NCBI GenBank assembly: GCA_025210795.1
Contig: JAOAQZ010000029.1
Coordinates: 1 to 64,000 of the forward strand
Source of the DNA: Cohaesibacter sp.
Lineage (GTDB): Bacteria > Pseudomonadota > Alphaproteobacteria > Rhizobiales > Cohaesibacteraceae
Length of the DNA stretch: 64,000 nucleotides
Direction: 5' to 3'
This document shows, piece by piece, positions 18,037-26,174 of the stretch (position 1 is the stretch's first letter; each line of letters opens with the position of its first letter). A program made the translations under genes and the position numbers. The notes beneath the pieces were generated by a model. That model was not told where the DNA came from and did no database searches. It was given only the letters and a program-made list of their open reading frames with translations.

Positions 18037-19293
18037 ATGCAGCTTTGTGGTAAATGTCGGGATTGGTCAATGTTAAAAGCTTTGAGACGGGCAGGGCCGG
18101 CAATGGCTGTTGTGGCTGTGCTGGCAAGTGCGCCGATGGCGGCTGCGCAGAGCGCGCAAGGATTTAACAAATGGATCCGCGATTTCTGGCCTACAGCCCG
18201 GGCCAATGGCATCACTGCAAACACCTATAACACGGCTTTTGCAGGGGCGCAGTATGATCCCTCGGTCATCAAAAGGGCAACCAATCAGCCAGAATTTGTC
18301 AAACCGATCTGGTCTTATCTTGATAGCGCGGCAAGCAAGAGCCGGATTACCAATGGCCGCAGGATGAAAAAGAAATACGGTGCCCTGCTGCGCCGTCTTG
18401 AATCCCATTTCGGGGTGGACCAGCATATTCTGCTCGCCATCTGGGGCATGGAAAGCGCCTATGGGGCGATTTTCAAGAATAGAAAGCTGATCAAACCCAC
18501 CATTCAATCCCTCGCCATGCTTGGCTATGCGGATCGGCGGCGTTCGAAATTTGGCAAGACACAGCTGATTGCTGCTTTGAAGATTTTGCAAAATGGCGAT
18601 GTGGCTTCCAGCCAGATGATGGGCTCTTGGGCGGGGGCGATGGGGCATACCCAGTTCATTCCAACCACCTATCTGGCCAAGGCCTATGATTTTGATGGCG
18701 ATGGCCGCCGTGATATCTGGAATTCTATCCCTGACGCCTTGGCCTCAACGGCCAATTTGCTGTCGACCGCTGGATGGCAGACAGGTAAGACTTGGGGCTA
18801 TGAGGTACAATTGCCGCGCAATTTTGCCTTTGAACTTGCCAATGGCAAAACAACCAAAAGCCTTGCCGAATGGCAACGGTTTGGCGTGCAGCGCGTATAT
18901 GGCAAGGCGTTTCCGCGTCCATCCGATCAGGCGCAGCTGATTTTGCCAGCCGGATATAAAGGGCCGGCCTTTTTGATTTTGAAAAATTTTGCCATGATCA
19001 AGCGCTATAACAATGCCACATCCTATGCGCTTGGTGTTGGGCATTTGGCGGATCGTATTCGTGGTGGCGGTGATTTTGCCCAGAATTGGCCCCGCCAAGA
19101 CCGGGTTCTCAAGCGCAGCGAGCGAAAAGAAGTGCAGACTATCCTAAATCGTAAGGGATATGATACTGGTGGGATCGATGGCCGCTTGGGTTCCAAGTCA
19201 AGATCTGCTATTCGGCATTGGCAGAAGCGCAATGGCATGGTGCCCGATGGATTCGCATCCGGTGCATTGCTGCAAGCTTTGCGCACGCGCTGA
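18037..19293 (+). CDS. Lytic murein transglycosylase, MltB type, with peptidoglycan-binding domain
   Basis: Cleaves glycan strands of peptidoglycan to form anhydromuramic ends, acting in the periplasm. The N-terminus is a signal peptide (hydrophobic AMAVVAVLASAPMAAAQ after an RR). The SLT_2/MltB catalytic domain contains LLAIWGMESAYG with the catalytic Glu, then SSQMMGSWAGAMGHTQFIPT and YDFDGDGRRDIWNSIPDALA. A C-terminal PG_binding_1 domain (VQTILNRKGYDTGGIDGRLG) closes the 418-residue protein. AAGGA precedes the ATG at 18037; a start at 18070 is possible. The next gene begins 25 bases downstream, suggesting an operon. Confidence 0.93.
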   Translation: MQLCGKCRDWSMLKALRRAGPAMAVVAVLASAPMAAAQSAQGFNKWIRDFWPTARANGITANTYNTAFAGAQYDPSVIKRATNQPEFVKPIWSYLDSAASKSRITNGRRMKKKYGALLRRLESHFGVDQHILLAIWGMESAYGAIFKNRKLIKPTIQSLAMLGYADRRRSKFGKTQLIAALKILQNGDVASSQMMGSWAGAMGHTQFIPTTYLAKAYDFDGDGRRDIWNSIPDALASTANLLSTAGWQTGKTWGYEVQLPRNFAFELANGKTTKSLAEWQRFGVQRVYGKAFPRPSDQAQLILPAGYKGPAFLILKNFAMIKRYNNATSYALGVGHLADRIRGGGDFAQNWPRQDRVLKRSERKEVQTILNRKGYDTGGIDGRLGSKSRSAIRHWQKRNGMVPDGFASGALLQALRTR

Positions 19294-19317
19294 ACAGGCC
19301 AGTTGAGAGGTTGAACT

Positions 19318-20550
19318 ATGGGCCAGTCCTGGAGCCTTTGGCAAAATGGCAAAGCTGCCGCTTTTGCTATGCTCACTCTTTGTGCGGTTGTTGCCGCCTC
19401 AGGGACTGGCCATGCTGCGCCTGCTTTGCAGGCCTCTCCGTCGCCTGACGCGGCACCTTCCCTTGTTGCGCAGGCGGCTCCTTCAGCGCCAGACGGGCGC
19501 ATTGAAGTGGCTCAGGGCTTTTTTCAGCGTCTTTTCGGGATTGGCTCAAACAAGAAGAAAAAGTCTTCGGGGAAGGCGAGTAAAGGCAAAGCCGGGACCA
19601 AAAAGTCCAAACCTCGCGTGACACCTCCGCCGGTCAAGACCGTGACCAAAGATCCTGATGCAGCGGTGATTGCTGTATTTGGCGACGAATTCTCGCAAGA
19701 TATTGCCTTTGGTCTGCGTGATGCTTTTGCCAAGACCCCTGATGTGCGGGTTGATATCCATAGCCTTCGCAATACCGGCTTGTTGCATCGGGCCAGCAAG
19801 AATCCTCTGGCTGATTTTGAAGCGCTGGTTGAGAAGAAGCCGTTCACCTTTGCAGTTGTAATGGTGGGGCTTAATGATCGGGGGACATTCCCTGCTGTCA
19901 AAGACGAAGAAGGCGAGATTGTTACCGAGGCAATCAAGTTTCAGGAGCCGGGATGGCAGGAAGCCTACCGCAAGCGGGTTGACAGCGTGCGGGCCAATCT
20001 CCTCAATCAGGACAAGCCCCTTTATTGGGTCGGGTTGCCGCCGGTGAAAAGCCCTAAATTGTCCAATCAGCTGTCCTATCTGAATGATATTATCCGTGCG
20101 CGCCTTGTTGAGCGCGAGGAGCGCTTTATTGATATTTGGGATGCGTTTTCCAACGAAGATGGCGACTATGTGCGGCGCGGGCCGGACCTGAGCGGTCAGG
20201 CCAAGAATTTGCGCCATAAATCCGGCATTCGCTTTACGGCTGCCGGGCGGCGCAAGCTGGCTTTCTTTGTCGAAAAGCTGGTCATACGTGCTTTGTCGCA
20301 ATCGGTTGATGAAACGGTACTCCCTGATTTTCTTAGCCAAGCCGATGAAACTGCCCTTAAAGAAGGCCGGGGGGATAGTCGGGGCATTTTTGTAGTGCGT
20401 CAGCCGCCGCTTGATGCAAACCAGCTCATCAAGCCCAAGTCCTCATCCTCAAATCGCCTTGCTGGTGGCTTGCGCTCATCCGAACCGGTTGTGACTGCTC
20501 CTGATTTGCGTGTTGATCATTTCGAGTGGACCAATTCTGCTGAAAATTAG
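19318..20550 (+). CDS. DUF459 / SGNH-hydrolase-like secreted protein
   Basis: The 410-residue protein has a signal peptide (residues 1-34) and an Ala/Pro-rich then Lys-rich linker (KKKKSSGKASKGKAG). A DUF459 domain of SGNH fold follows. In SGNH enzymes block I is GDS and the last block DxxH. Here block I reads FGDEFSQDIA and the last block SGIRFTAAGRRKLA, so the nucleophile and the Asp/His pair appear replaced. Block III (GLND) is kept. It may be a non-catalytic member binding cell-wall polysaccharide. It follows the lytic transglycosylase by 25 bases, consistent with an envelope role. Confidence 0.8.
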   Translation: MGQSWSLWQNGKAAAFAMLTLCAVVAASGTGHAAPALQASPSPDAAPSLVAQAAPSAPDGRIEVAQGFFQRLFGIGSNKKKKSSGKASKGKAGTKKSKPRVTPPPVKTVTKDPDAAVIAVFGDEFSQDIAFGLRDAFAKTPDVRVDIHSLRNTGLLHRASKNPLADFEALVEKKPFTFAVVMVGLNDRGTFPAVKDEEGEIVTEAIKFQEPGWQEAYRKRVDSVRANLLNQDKPLYWVGLPPVKSPKLSNQLSYLNDIIRARLVEREERFIDIWDAFSNEDGDYVRRGPDLSGQAKNLRHKSGIRFTAAGRRKLAFFVEKLVIRALSQSVDETVLPDFLSQADETALKEGRGDSRGIFVVRQPPLDANQLIKPKSSSSNRLAGGLRSSEPVVTAPDLRVDHFEWTNSAEN

Positions 20551-20773
20551 TGAAAACTGACGTCATTGAATTGGGAAGATCGCAAGTTATTTGCGTTGGC
20601 ATTTTATCTGAGTGGTATCTAAGTCAGGCGGTGGAGGCTTCATAGGGCAGGGCAATGGGCTGAAAATGTCAATAAAAGGCTTTGCTCAGCGCTTGAAACT
20701 GACTACAAGATTAGGCTCTGGACCCACTCATTCTTACGCTTTGTTAGCGACGCAACTAATCTCAAGGTGCTCC

Positions 20774-21565
20774 ATGTCCTTTTCTTCTAAGCCGGACGAT
20801 TCTTTTTTTCATTCTCTGGCCGATATTGCTGGCGAGACGGTGCTTCCCTTTTTTCGTCGTAGCATAGCGATTGATAACAAGGAGCCTGATGATTTTGATC
20901 CCGTAACCGAGGCTGATCGCGAAGCTGAACGCCGTATGCGCGAGATGATCAATGGCACTTTTCCTGAAGATGGTATCTTGGGGGAGGAGTTTGAGGCAGA
21001 GCGCCTTGATGCTGATGGGCTTTGGGTGCTGGATCCAATCGACGGCACCCGCGCCTTTATCTCGGGCCTACCTGTTTGGGGCACTCTGATTGGCTATCGT
21101 CACTCTGATGGCACCTCTATGGGTATGATGAGCCAGCCTTTTACGTCCGAGCGCTATTTTGGCAATAGTGAGGTAAGCTATTATACTGGCCCAGGTGGCA
21201 AGCGCCGTCTTGAGACACGCTCTTGTTCCTCTCTTTCAGAAGCAACGCTTTTCACCACAACGCCTGCTTTGTTCACCAAAGAGGAACGAGCAGCTTATGA
21301 TCGAGTAGAGGCGACTTGTCGCCTTCCTCGCTATGGGGTGGATTGCTATGCCTATTGCATGGTGGCCCATGGCATGGCTGATTTGGTGATTGAAGCAGCA
21401 CTCAAGCCGGTTGATATCGCCCCTCTTATTCCGGTGATTGAAGGCGCTGGAGGGATTGTGACCAATTGGGAAGGGGGTTCTGCCTTTGATGGGGGGCGCG
21501 TTGTTGCCTGTGGCGACAAGGATTTGCATCAGCAGGTGCTAAATGTATTGGCAGATCGGGCCTGA
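20774..21565 (+). CDS. hisN: Inositol monophosphatase family protein, probable histidinol-phosphatase
   Basis: A Mg-dependent phosphatase of the FIG superfamily. The motifs are DPVTEADREAERRM, GILGEEFEAE and the metal-binding signature LDPIDGTRAFISGLPVWGTLIG; the last block is APLIPVIEGAGGIVTNWEGG. The RAFISGLPVWGTLI form of the signature is typical of HisN-type histidinol-phosphatases, which dephosphorylate histidinol phosphate in histidine synthesis. A general inositol phosphatase remains possible. ATG 20774 with AAGGTG upstream gives 263 residues, the normal size; the open frame extends to 20612. A terminator follows. Confidence 0.85.
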   Translation: MSFSSKPDDSFFHSLADIAGETVLPFFRRSIAIDNKEPDDFDPVTEADREAERRMREMINGTFPEDGILGEEFEAERLDADGLWVLDPIDGTRAFISGLPVWGTLIGYRHSDGTSMGMMSQPFTSERYFGNSEVSYYTGPGGKRRLETRSCSSLSEATLFTTTPALFTKEERAAYDRVEATCRLPRYGVDCYAYCMVAHGMADLVIEAALKPVDIAPLIPVIEGAGGIVTNWEGGSAFDGGRVVACGDKDLHQQVLNVLADRA

Positions 21566-21596
21566 TTAGTCTGACACTGAAACAGTGATGGTTCAG

Positions 21597-21620
21597 AAAA
21601 GGGGCTTTTGGCCCCTTTTT
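21597..21620 (+). terminator. hisN terminator
   Basis: AAAAGGGGC pairs with GCCCCTTTT around TTTTG, with further T residues, 31 bases after the stop. Confidence 0.88.
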
Positions 21621-21683
21621 CGTTTTCTGTCGATCTTGCTAAATTCAGACATCCCGAAATCTCATGCCACTGAGTTGGATGAA

Positions 21684-22700
21684 TTAGGCGCTTTTAGAAA
21701 GCTGGCGTTCGGATAGTAGTCTGGTTTCTTGCGAGGCTTCTCCGGGGATGAAAGCGTCGAATGCTGCCCAGAATTGCTCGCGATAGATGTCCCGCTCCAT
21801 AAGAATTTCATGGCGGCTGCCTGCAATGGTGATGGCATGGCCAGCCCGCAAATCACGGGCAAAGATGCCTGTTGCCTTGGTGCTGACAATGGTATCGGCG
21901 CTGGCTGGCATCATCAAGGTGGGGGTATGGATGCTGGACTGGAAGTCGCTCAGTTGCAGCCGTTCCATGGCTTTAAGGCTCTCATGCACCCAGCGGTAAG
22001 TTGGGCCGGCAATGCCCAGATGAGGATGGCGCGTCAAGAAATTGCGATTGCGGTCAAAGCGCGGTCCATCGGAGGTCAGGGGATTGTCGTTAAAAGACCA
22101 AGAGCCAAGAATATTGGTCTTATCCGTGCCCAGTACAAAGGACTCCCCCATAAAGAAGAGGCGAAACAGACCGGCCAAACGGCGCAGGCTTTTCTGGCGC
22201 AGAGATTTGCCCAGGAAGCGTTTTTGCTCTGTTGCCAGCTGGATCAAAGGGGCGGAGAGGATGGTTCGCTCAAGAATGGTGCGTAATTTTGGCAATTGGT
22301 TGAGCAGGATCAGCCCGCCCATGGAATGGGCCAGAGCGAAATAGGGGAGGGGGCAGTCGGGCAAAACATGATCATGCATGAATTGCTGCAGGTCTTTGCC
22401 ATAGTCTTCAAACTTGCCAATATGGCCCTTATAGGGGTCATCCAGCAGGCGATCAGAGCCCCCTTGTCCGCGCCAATCAAGGGTTGCCACAGCAAAGCCC
22501 TTTTCCCTCAACTCGGTGATAACCTCATAATATTTCTCGATATATTCGGAGCGGCCCTGCAACAGGCAAATGGTGCCTTTGGGCTTTTTTTGGATAGCTG
22601 GCCATAAAGCAATCCGGATGGTACGGCCGTCAAAGCTTTCCATGCCCCGGCAGACGCCATCAGCCAGTTCCGGGTGGCTTTCCAATTCTTCGAGATGCAT
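21684..22700 (-). CDS. Alpha/beta hydrolase, lysophospholipase (monoacylglycerol lipase) type
   Basis: A 338-residue cytoplasmic serine hydrolase of the Hydrolase_4 / PldB group. The oxyanion region is ICLLQGRSEYIEKYYEVITEL, the nucleophile elbow AHSMGGLILL, and conserved WRGQGGSDR lies between them. The catalytic acid is probably in PASADTIVS and the His in AGSRHEILMERD, as in the family. It should hydrolyse monoacyl glycerol or lysophospholipid substrates; the precise one is unknown. The ATG at 22700 has GGGGAAG upstream. No operon partner. Confidence 0.9.
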   Translation of the reverse strand: MHLEELESHPELADGVCRGMESFDGRTIRIALWPAIQKKPKGTICLLQGRSEYIEKYYEVITELREKGFAVATLDWRGQGGSDRLLDDPYKGHIGKFEDYGKDLQQFMHDHVLPDCPLPYFALAHSMGGLILLNQLPKLRTILERTILSAPLIQLATEQKRFLGKSLRQKSLRRLAGLFRLFFMGESFVLGTDKTNILGSWSFNDNPLTSDGPRFDRNRNFLTRHPHLGIAGPTYRWVHESLKAMERLQLSDFQSSIHTPTLMMPASADTIVSTKATGIFARDLRAGHAITIAGSRHEILMERDIYREQFWAAFDAFIPGEASQETRLLSERQLSKSA

Positions 22701-22860
22701 ATTCTTCCCCACGCGCTTTGGAGTAGTTTAGCCTGATCTTTTCCTCACGGTAAGGTTAAATCATCAACCTTTCCCCGAAAGATGACAGGACTGAAGGAGA
22801 GGCCGTATGGCAAAAGGCTCCGCGGGTGGTGCAGAGCCTTTTGTCTTGATGGATTTGCCC

Positions 22861-23298
22861 TTAATAGGTCCAGAAGGGCTGGCGGGGCGGATAATAGGTC
22901 CAGCCATATTGATCATAAGGAATGGGACGGGCACGCGGCACCAGCTTCTTCTTCACAATTCGGCCGTTAAAGGCATTGACTTTGAGGCGAACAAGGCGGT
23001 CGCGGTGGTCATAGGCCTTGGCTTTATAGAAGCGGCCTTTGATCTTCATATTATGCACATCGTAAAAGCCATTGCGGCGGATGATGCGGGCAACCTGACG
23101 CGGGCGAAGCTTCTCGACCCTCTGCTGCTTGCGTTTGGCATGGCGTACTGGTTTCAGATTGCCATGGCGATCTGTGCTGATGGCAAAGCCCCCGTTGGGA
23201 CCATAAAAACCAAAGCTGAAATTACCGGCTTGAGCAGGAAGGGAGCTGGCTGCCACTGCAACGAGCATGGAAAGTGCGATTGCTGTTTTTTTCATCAT
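22861..23298 (-). CDS. Small secreted basic protein, PepSY-like
   Basis: 145 residues with a clear signal peptide (MMKKTAIALSMLVAVAASSLPAQAG). A strongly basic region (RHAKRKQQRVEKLRPRQ) follows, then RIIRRNGFYDVHNMKIKGRFYKAKAYD and RLVRLKVNAFNGRIV. This last part has the PepSY-like alpha-beta pattern found in many alphaproteobacterial periplasmic proteins. The tail is Tyr/Pro-rich. Double ATG at 23298/23295 with AGGGAA upstream; the frame is open to 23385. Function unknown. Confidence 0.75.
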   Translation of the reverse strand: MMKKTAIALSMLVAVAASSLPAQAGNFSFGFYGPNGGFAISTDRHGNLKPVRHAKRKQQRVEKLRPRQVARIIRRNGFYDVHNMKIKGRFYKAKAYDHRDRLVRLKVNAFNGRIVKKKLVPRARPIPYDQYGWTYYPPRQPFWTY

Positions 23299-23555
23299 TC
23301 TATTCCCTTGTGTCATTGCCTCTGCCCGAAGCGATAAATGTCTGATTGTGTGTGATCGTCTCTTTTCTTGTTGTCTTGCAATCACTCTAACAAGGGCTGC
23401 CTGAATGCTATCGGAAGGGCCTGTTCATCCAGGATTTAGCAACATGGCAAGAGTGTGGTCAAAATGTGTCTTCATGGGGTAGTTGGTGGAAAACTGCCGT
23501 TTTGAAGCGGCTTTGGGGGTGCCGCCCGCATTGAAGTCTTACGATGAAAAAAGGT

Positions 23556-23584
23556 CTTGAAATCCCGGTTGGGGCTTTCCATAT
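23556..23584 (+). promoter_or_regulatory. Sigma-32-like heat-shock promoter of hsp20
   Basis: CTTGAAA (23556-23562), 14 bases, then TTCCATAT (23577-23584). The E. coli sigma-32 consensus is CTTGAAA-N14-CCCCATNT, so only two bases of the -10 box differ. Transcription would begin near 23592, giving a leader of about 110 bases, the usual length of a ROSE element. Confidence 0.75.
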
Positions 23585-23591
23585 GAATATC

Positions 23592-23702
23592 ATCGAAGGC
23601 CAAAACGGCTTCGAGACCCAAAAACAATCCCGCCACTGAACTTCGGGGGATTGGCCCAATGACAACCAAATCGCATCTGTTGCTCACAAGGAGGACATAT
23701 CC
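23592..23702 (+). promoter_or_regulatory. ROSE-type RNA thermometer in the hsp20 leader
   Basis: The 3' hairpin pairs TGTTGCTC (23678-23685) with GAGGACA (23691-23697) and leaves one G unpaired opposite the Shine-Dalgarno. This is the U(U/C)GCU arrangement of ROSE elements, which melt at heat-shock temperature and free the ribosome-binding site. An upstream hairpin pairs CAATCCC with GGGATTG at about 23627-23654. The element lies directly before an hsp20 gene, where rhizobial ROSE elements are known. Confidence 0.85.
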
Positions 23703-24161
23703 ATGCGTCATTTTGATTTAAGCCCACTTTATCGCTCTACTGTCGGTTTCGACAAACTTTTCTCCATGCTCGATAATGCTCCCGGCGTGGAAGGCGGAGG
23801 CTCCTCTTACCCTCCCTATAACATTGAGCGTCTTGCCGAAGATTCCTATCGTATTTCCATGGCCGTTGCCGGTTTTTCCGAGGCTGACCTTTCCATCGAA
23901 GTGAAAGAAAATGCCCTGACCATTGTTGGTGAGAAGTCGGAAGATGGTGAGCCGGAGAAAGATTATCTCCATCGCGGTATTGCGGCCCGTGCTTTTGAGC
24001 GCCGTTTCCAGCTGGCAGATTATATGCGCGTTGATGGTGCCAGCATGGAACATGGCCTTTTGCATATCGACCTGACCCGCGAATTGCCTGAGGCGGTGAA
24101 GCCGCGTCAGATCACCATCAAGGGTGCTGACGGCAAAAGCCTTGAAGGGTCAACGCATTAA
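23703..24161 (+). CDS. Small heat-shock protein, Hsp20/alpha-crystallin family
   Basis: A 152-residue holdase chaperone of the IbpA/HspA class. The N-terminal MRHFDLSPLYRSTVGFDKLF is typical of rhizobial class A sHsps. The alpha-crystallin domain spans about residues 35-138 (YRISMAVAGFSEADLSIEVK, RGIAARAFERRFQLADYM, GLLHIDLTRELPEAVKPRQI). An I-x-I-type motif (ITI) follows. AGGAGG lies before the ATG but is sequestered in the ROSE hairpin, so translation should be heat-induced. Transcription is probably from the sigma-32-like promoter at 23556. Confidence 0.95.
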   Translation: MRHFDLSPLYRSTVGFDKLFSMLDNAPGVEGGGSSYPPYNIERLAEDSYRISMAVAGFSEADLSIEVKENALTIVGEKSEDGEPEKDYLHRGIAARAFERRFQLADYMRVDGASMEHGLLHIDLTRELPEAVKPRQITIKGADGKSLEGSTH

Positions 24162-24173
24162 GCGATGGCTCAA

Positions 24174-24201
24174 GATCAAGGCCGCATAGGGCGGCCTTGA
24201 T
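24174..24201 (+). terminator. Stem-loop after hsp20
   Basis: ATCAAGGCCGC pairs perfectly with GCGGCCTTGAT (11 bp, 5-base loop), 12 bases after the stop. No long T-run follows, so it may be a weak terminator or an RNA-stabilising 3' end. Confidence 0.6.
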
Positions 24202-24231
24202 GTAACTCGAATATCTGTTTGATATCTGTCT

Positions 24232-24378
24232 GAAATCCTGTCTGGGCTGATGAAAGATCAGTGGTGAGCGTTCTTGGCCCAGACATTTGCGTGATACTTC
24301 CCCCAGATTGCAAAACCATCCCTCCCAGGTTTTGTAGTCTCCTTAACTAGAGGTGCCTTTTGGCACCTCTTTTTCTTT
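24232..24378 (+). ncRNA. Candidate trans-acting sRNA with CCCUCCC loop (cuckoo/alpha-r14-like)
   Basis: Three stem-loops in series lie between hsp20 and ltaE. TGTCTGGGC (24239-24247) pairs with GCCCAGACA (24277-24285) and encloses a TGAT/ATCA mini-hairpin. CAAAACC (24311-24317) pairs with GGTTTTG (24328-24334) and exposes a ten-base loop containing CCCTCCC. A 9-bp terminator with a T-run ends it at 24378. A weak promoter, TTGATG-N17-TGATAT, lies at 24197-24225. C-rich anti-Shine-Dalgarno loops followed by a terminator are the hallmark of rhizobial alpha-r14/cuckoo RNAs. Identity with that family is inferred from shape. Confidence 0.6.
24349..24378 (+). terminator. Terminator of the candidate sRNA
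   Basis: AGAGGTGCC pairs perfectly with GGCACCTCT around TTTT, followed by TTTTCTTT. It points on the plus strand, away from the convergent aldolase gene. Confidence 0.9.
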
Positions 24379-24404
24379 ATGGGGATGGGCTGAGGGCATG
24401 CTCT

Positions 24405-25457
24405 TTATGCGATGTGGGAGAGGAAGAGATCGACCTCTTCTTGTGCTGTGCGGAAAGAACAGACAAGGCGAATGAGACTCTCCCCCTCTTGGGGCCTGTC
24501 CCGCTCATCTAACAGCGCCGAAGGCCATTCATGGAACATGGCCCCTTTTGCCAAAAGCGCATCGCTTTGGGCGCGATCCATATGAAGAAAGACTTCGTTG
24601 GATTGAGTTGGCCAAGCAAGGCGGGCGGAGGATTTGTCCTTCATGCCAGAGGCAATCCGCTCAGCCATGGCATTGGCATGGGCGGCATTTTTGAGCCAGT
24701 GATCATCCTTTAAATATCCCTCGAACTGGGCGCCAGCAAACCGCATTTTGGAGAAGAGGTGGCCTGCCCGCTTGCGCCGATATTCAAAATCCTGACCGTA
24801 AGAGGGATTAAAGAAAAGAACGGCTTCTGCGCACAAGGCACCATTTTTGGTGGCGCCAAAGGACAGCATGTCGATGCCGGATTTCCACGTCATCTCTGCG
24901 GGGCTGCAGCCAAGGGCAAGCAGAGCATTGGCAAAGCGGGCTCCATCTATATGCATGGCCAGATTGCGTGATTTGGCAATCTCGGACAGGGCACCAATTT
25001 CATCAAGGCTATAGGCAGTGCCAACCTCGGTGGCTTGGGAGAGCGAGACCGCATTGGCCATGCCGTGATGCACGACCCCATGGGGGATTTGCTCAAGACC
25101 GCTGCGAAGACTGTCGGGTGTGATTTTGCCATGGCGACCGGCAAGGCCCCACATGCGCGCGCCGCTTGTTAGAAATTCCGGCGCGCCGCATTCATCCACT
25201 CGTATATGAGCATCTTCATGGCAAAAGACTGCGCCGCCCGGGCCCGTTGCCGTGGAGAGGGAGAGTGCATTGGCACCAGTACCTGTCGCCACCATCCAGA
25301 CTGCGCAATCGGTCTCGAAGATCTCGCTAAATTTTTTGGTGATTTTTTGTGTCAGGTCGTCGCCGCCATAAGCGGGGGCATAGCCTTGGTTATGGGTGCT
25401 TAAGGCGTGCATGACCTGATCAGAGGCACCGGCCCAGTTGTCACTGGCAAAAAACAT
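24405..25457 (-). CDS. ltaE: Low-specificity threonine aldolase (PLP-dependent)
   Basis: Cleaves L-threonine or L-allo-threonine to glycine and acetaldehyde. The 350-residue fold-type I enzyme starts FFASDNWAGASDQVMHAL, like the DNTxxPTxxM start of the family. It has CHEDAHIRVDECGAPEFL, the PLP-Asp region MHIDGARFANAL and the Schiff-base Lys in FGATKNGALCAEA. Assignment to the beta-eliminating lyase family is secure; substrate preference (threonine, allothreonine or phenylserine) cannot be read from sequence. It lies upstream of a candidate sRNA and downstream of the doxX end, with about 90 bases between. Confidence 0.9.
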   Translation of the reverse strand: MFFASDNWAGASDQVMHALSTHNQGYAPAYGGDDLTQKITKKFSEIFETDCAVWMVATGTGANALSLSTATGPGGAVFCHEDAHIRVDECGAPEFLTSGARMWGLAGRHGKITPDSLRSGLEQIPHGVVHHGMANAVSLSQATEVGTAYSLDEIGALSEIAKSRNLAMHIDGARFANALLALGCSPAEMTWKSGIDMLSFGATKNGALCAEAVLFFNPSYGQDFEYRRKRAGHLFSKMRFAGAQFEGYLKDDHWLKNAAHANAMAERIASGMKDKSSARLAWPTQSNEVFLHMDRAQSDALLAKGAMFHEWPSALLDERDRPQEGESLIRLVCSFRTAQEEVDLFLSHIA

Positions 25458-25550
25458 GGAATTGGTCCTTTGGGCAAGGAAGGAGAGAGGGACACTATCT
25501 CTCTCCTGTTGCCCAAAGGCAAGAGGGAATGGGTAAGGGGAGGGAGAGCG

Positions 25551-26135
25551 TTACTGCGCTTGTGTCTCATCCTGTTTTGCAAATTTGGACAGGAGATAAT
25601 CGAGCGAGATTTTCCCAGGTCCCTTGATGATCAGATAAAAGAGCGGGAACAGCCACAGGATGCGCAAATCGGCGATTTCTGCATTATGTTGCTGGTCGAA
25701 AAAGGCTCCGATGGTTTCTGACGGGACACCATGCAAAGCAATGTCGACATAGGTCATCACCGCAATCACACCGATGAAAGCAAGGCTGGAGAGGCGGGTG
25801 AAAAGCCCCAAGAGAATAGTGATGGGCAAGATAAGTTCAGCCACCGTGCCTGCAATGACGATGATCGTCCAAGGGAAGAAGTCGATCTTTGAGGTGTCAT
25901 AAACCACGGCCTCTGCAATATGTGGCAGGATTTGCGCGTAAGCGGCAGCGGACGGTGAGAAAATGCCAAAGAAGCCTTCCCCCACCTTGCTGATGGCAGA
26001 ATTGACAAAGAAAAAGAAGAGTGCACTTGAGAAAACAAGGCGGGCGGTAAAGCCAAGGAACCATCCATCCAGCGCAGATTCAACTGCGCTGAAAATGCTG
26101 GTGTGAAGCTGCTGCAATTTATTGATGAGTGTCAT
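25551..26135 (-). CDS. DoxX-family membrane protein, last gene of the bufferin operon
   Basis: 194 residues with four transmembrane helices typical of DoxX/SURF4-like quinol-associated membrane proteins. FTARLVFSSALFFFFVNSAISKVGEGF marks helix 1 and ELILPITILLGLFTRLSSLAFIG helices 2-3. A last hydrophobic segment is at IADLRILWLFPLFYLIIKGPG. It follows bufC by about 40 bases on the same strand. DoxX genes are common in operons of the bufferin/MNIO type, where they may handle electron transfer, but the role is not established. Confidence 0.88.
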   Translation of the reverse strand: MTLINKLQQLHTSIFSAVESALDGWFLGFTARLVFSSALFFFFVNSAISKVGEGFFGIFSPSAAAYAQILPHIAEAVVYDTSKIDFFPWTIIVIAGTVAELILPITILLGLFTRLSSLAFIGVIAVMTYVDIALHGVPSETIGAFFDQQHNAEIADLRILWLFPLFYLIIKGPGKISLDYLLSKFAKQDETQAQ

Positions 26136-26174
26136 TGTTCTGTCCTGTCGTTCTATGCAGGTTTTATCTGTTGG

